Below are positions 16,247 through 17,695 of a stretch of DNA of 17,695 nt, piece after piece. This DNA comes from a bacterium. GTDB taxonomy: Bacteria; Ratteibacteria; UBA8468. Below the pieces are notes generated by a model. That model was given only the letters and a program-made list of their open reading frames with translations. It did not search any database and was not told the origin of the DNA. Location of the stretch: positions 1 to 17,695 of the forward strand of contig DAOVGU010000068.1 in the NCBI GenBank assembly GCA_030672255.1, written 5' to 3'. Each line of letters begins with the position of its first letter. The first letter of the stretch is position 1. The position numbers and the translations under genes were made by a program.

Positions 16247-17695
16247 ATGAGAAAAGGGTTTGATACTAAAAAATATTTGAAAGCACAAACGTCAGCGATA
16301 CTTAAAAGGGTGAAAAAATTCAAGAACAAATTGTATCTTGAGTTCGGCGGTAAGATCTGTTATGACTTCCATGCTTCTCGGGTATTGCCCGGCTATGACC
16401 CTAACACAAAGGTTTTTCTTCTCAAACAACTTGGAGATAAGATTGAAATAATCTTTTGTGTTTCGGCAAAAGACATCGAGCAGGGAAAGATAAGGGGTGA
16501 TTATAACTTGAGTTACGAAAGTATGACCATTAAAACAATAAACGATTTGAAATATCTTGGCCTTCGGGTCAATGCCGTAATAATAAACCGTTTCAGTGGA
16601 GAAGAACAGGCGTTAAAGCTGAAGAGATATCTGGAAAATCAAAAGATAAAAACGTACTTGCAAGCAGAAATTCAAGGTTATCCAGCCGATACAAATAAAA
16701 TATTAAGCCGGGAAGGATACGGAAAAAATCCTTACATAAAGACAGAAAGACCGATAGTAATCGTTGCTGGAGCAGGTCCGGGAAGCGGAAAAATGTCAAC
16801 CTGTCTTTCTCAGCTATATCACGATTCAAAACGGAATAAAAAATCAGGGTTTGCAAAATTCGAAACTTTTCCGATATGGAATTTTCCTCTTGAGCATCCG
16901 GTAAATTTTGCTTATGAGGCGGCAACCGCTGATATTGGAGATAAGAACATGATTGATCCTTACCATCTGAAGGCTTATCACAAAACAGCTATTAACTATA
17001 ATAGAGACATAGAAAATTTCGCCATAATGGAGAAGATAATAGAAGAGGTTTCTGATATAACCTACAAATCACCAACCAATATGGGTGTTAGTATGACAAA
17101 AGAAGGGATAATTGATGATAACATCGTGAAAAAAGCGGCGAAACAGGAAATAATAAGAAGATATTTTCGCTATAAAAGGGAATTTTTACTGGGGATAATA
17201 GAAAAGGAAACGATCGGAAGAATGGAAAAGATAATGCAAAAATTAAATTTAAAAGAGGAAGATAGGAAAGTGGTGCAAGTGGCAAGAAAGGCAGCTACAG
17301 AGTCAAAAAAGAGGGCAATAAGAAAAAAGGACAAGATAGATTTTTACTGTGGTGCTGCTTTACAAATCGATGGAATCATTGAGAAAGGGGAAAATTCTTC
17401 TCTTCTCCATGCTGAGTCTGCGGTAATCATCAATGTTATAAAAAAATTATCAAGAATTCCGAAAAGGATTGATCTCCTTCCCAAACAGATAATTCAAAAT
17501 ATTGCCAAGATGAAAGGAAATTTGCGAGAAAAGGCAACCAGCCTGAATGTGGAAGAGACCTTGGTAGCATTGGCAATAGCCTCTACGATGAATCCCGCTG
17601 CCGCATTATCTATAAAAAATCTCTCAAAGCTGAACGGAAGTGATATGCATACAACCCATATGCCCAGCCAGGGAGATGAAGAAGGAATAAGGGAG
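16247..17695 (+). CDS. DUF1846 family protein, 3' end cut by window edge
   Basis: An open frame of 483 codons without a stop runs from ATG 16247 through the last base of the window. It matches the DUF1846 family (PF08903) along its whole length: MRKGFDTKKYLKAQ at the start, then LYLEFGGKICYDFHASRVLPG, a family-specific phosphate-loop-like motif AGAGPGSGKMSTCLSQLY (about 174-191), KFETFPIWNFPLEHPVN, EAATADIGDKNMIDP, and NYNRD. Family members are around 490-500 residues from memory, so probably only the last few to twenty residues are missing. The function is unknown to me; the motif suggests ATP or nucleotide binding in the cytosol. The ribosome binding site is weak. It follows glnA by 49 bases and may be read through from it, but no link to nitrogen metabolism is established. 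A lysine-rich insert near residues 330-365 looks family-variable. Confidence 0.9.
   Translation, partial: MRKGFDTKKYLKAQTSAILKRVKKFKNKLYLEFGGKICYDFHASRVLPGYDPNTKVFLLKQLGDKIEIIFCVSAKDIEQGKIRGDYNLSYESMTIKTINDLKYLGLRVNAVIINRFSGEEQALKLKRYLENQKIKTYLQAEIQGYPADTNKILSREGYGKNPYIKTERPIVIVAGAGPGSGKMSTCLSQLYHDSKRNKKSGFAKFETFPIWNFPLEHPVNFAYEAATADIGDKNMIDPYHLKAYHKTAINYNRDIENFAIMEKIIEEVSDITYKSPTNMGVSMTKEGIIDDNIVKKAAKQEIIRRYFRYKREFLLGIIEKETIGRMEKIMQKLNLKEEDRKVVQVARKAATESKKRAIRKKDKIDFYCGAALQIDGIIEKGENSSLLHAESAVIINVIKKLSRIPKRIDLLPKQIIQNIAKMKGNLREKATSLNVEETLVALAIASTMNPAAALSIKNLSKLNGSDMHTTHMPSQGDEEGIRE

Overview
The window is a gene-dense, single-strand bacterial stretch: every gene I can support lies on the + strand. 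The DNA is moderately AT-rich. A CMP-Kdo synthetase (kdsB) implies a Gram-negative envelope with lipopolysaccharide. An FMN-type glutamate synthase, a GMP synthetase present only as its ATP-pyrophosphatase subunit, a GSI-alpha glutamine synthetase and a DUF1846 protein point to an uncultured anaerobic lineage. Candidatus Omnitrophota or a neighbour would fit, but that placement is my inference from gene style and is weak.

Layout. 1-771: the C-terminal part of a glutamate synthase-family flavoenzyme (cut by the left edge) and a 58-residue four-cysteine protein. 812-2419: pyrG (CTP synthase). 2427-10577: a run starting at a good extended -10 promoter, with six tightly packed or overlapping genes: a Rossmann-like protein of unknown function, an ELM1-family protein, kdsB, hisF, carA and carB. 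10588-10644: a double palindrome with GTAG ends. 10680-11618: GMP synthetase ATP-PPase subunit. 11628-11767: a nest of palindromes, again with GTAG heads. 11790-14633: glutamate dehydrogenase 1, a PII protein and glutamate dehydrogenase 2. 14666-14833: a MITE-like element with 11-bp perfect inverted ends. 14866-16197: glnA. 16247 to the right edge: an almost complete DUF1846 protein, open at the edge.

The unifying theme is ammonia, glutamate and glutamine. Glutamate dehydrogenases, glutamine synthetase and glutamate synthase assimilate nitrogen. PII senses 2-oxoglutarate and nucleotides. PyrG, HisF, CarAB and GuaA are the users of glutamine-derived ammonia.

The most striking observation is that CarA keeps its fold but has lost all three catalytic-triad residues of its glutaminase domain (Cys to Gly, His to Tyr, Glu to Val) and several glutamine-pocket residues. 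GuaA lacks its glutaminase domain altogether, and hisF has no hisH beside it. PyrG in the same window keeps an intact Cys/His/Glu triad. This suggests carbamoyl phosphate, and perhaps GMP, are made from free ammonia in this organism, next to a glutamate dehydrogenase-PII-glutamate dehydrogenase module whose PII has an altered T-loop without the uridylylated tyrosine. The intergenic DNA also holds several REP/BIME-like palindromes with GTAG heads, which hint at a RAYT-type transposase elsewhere in the genome.
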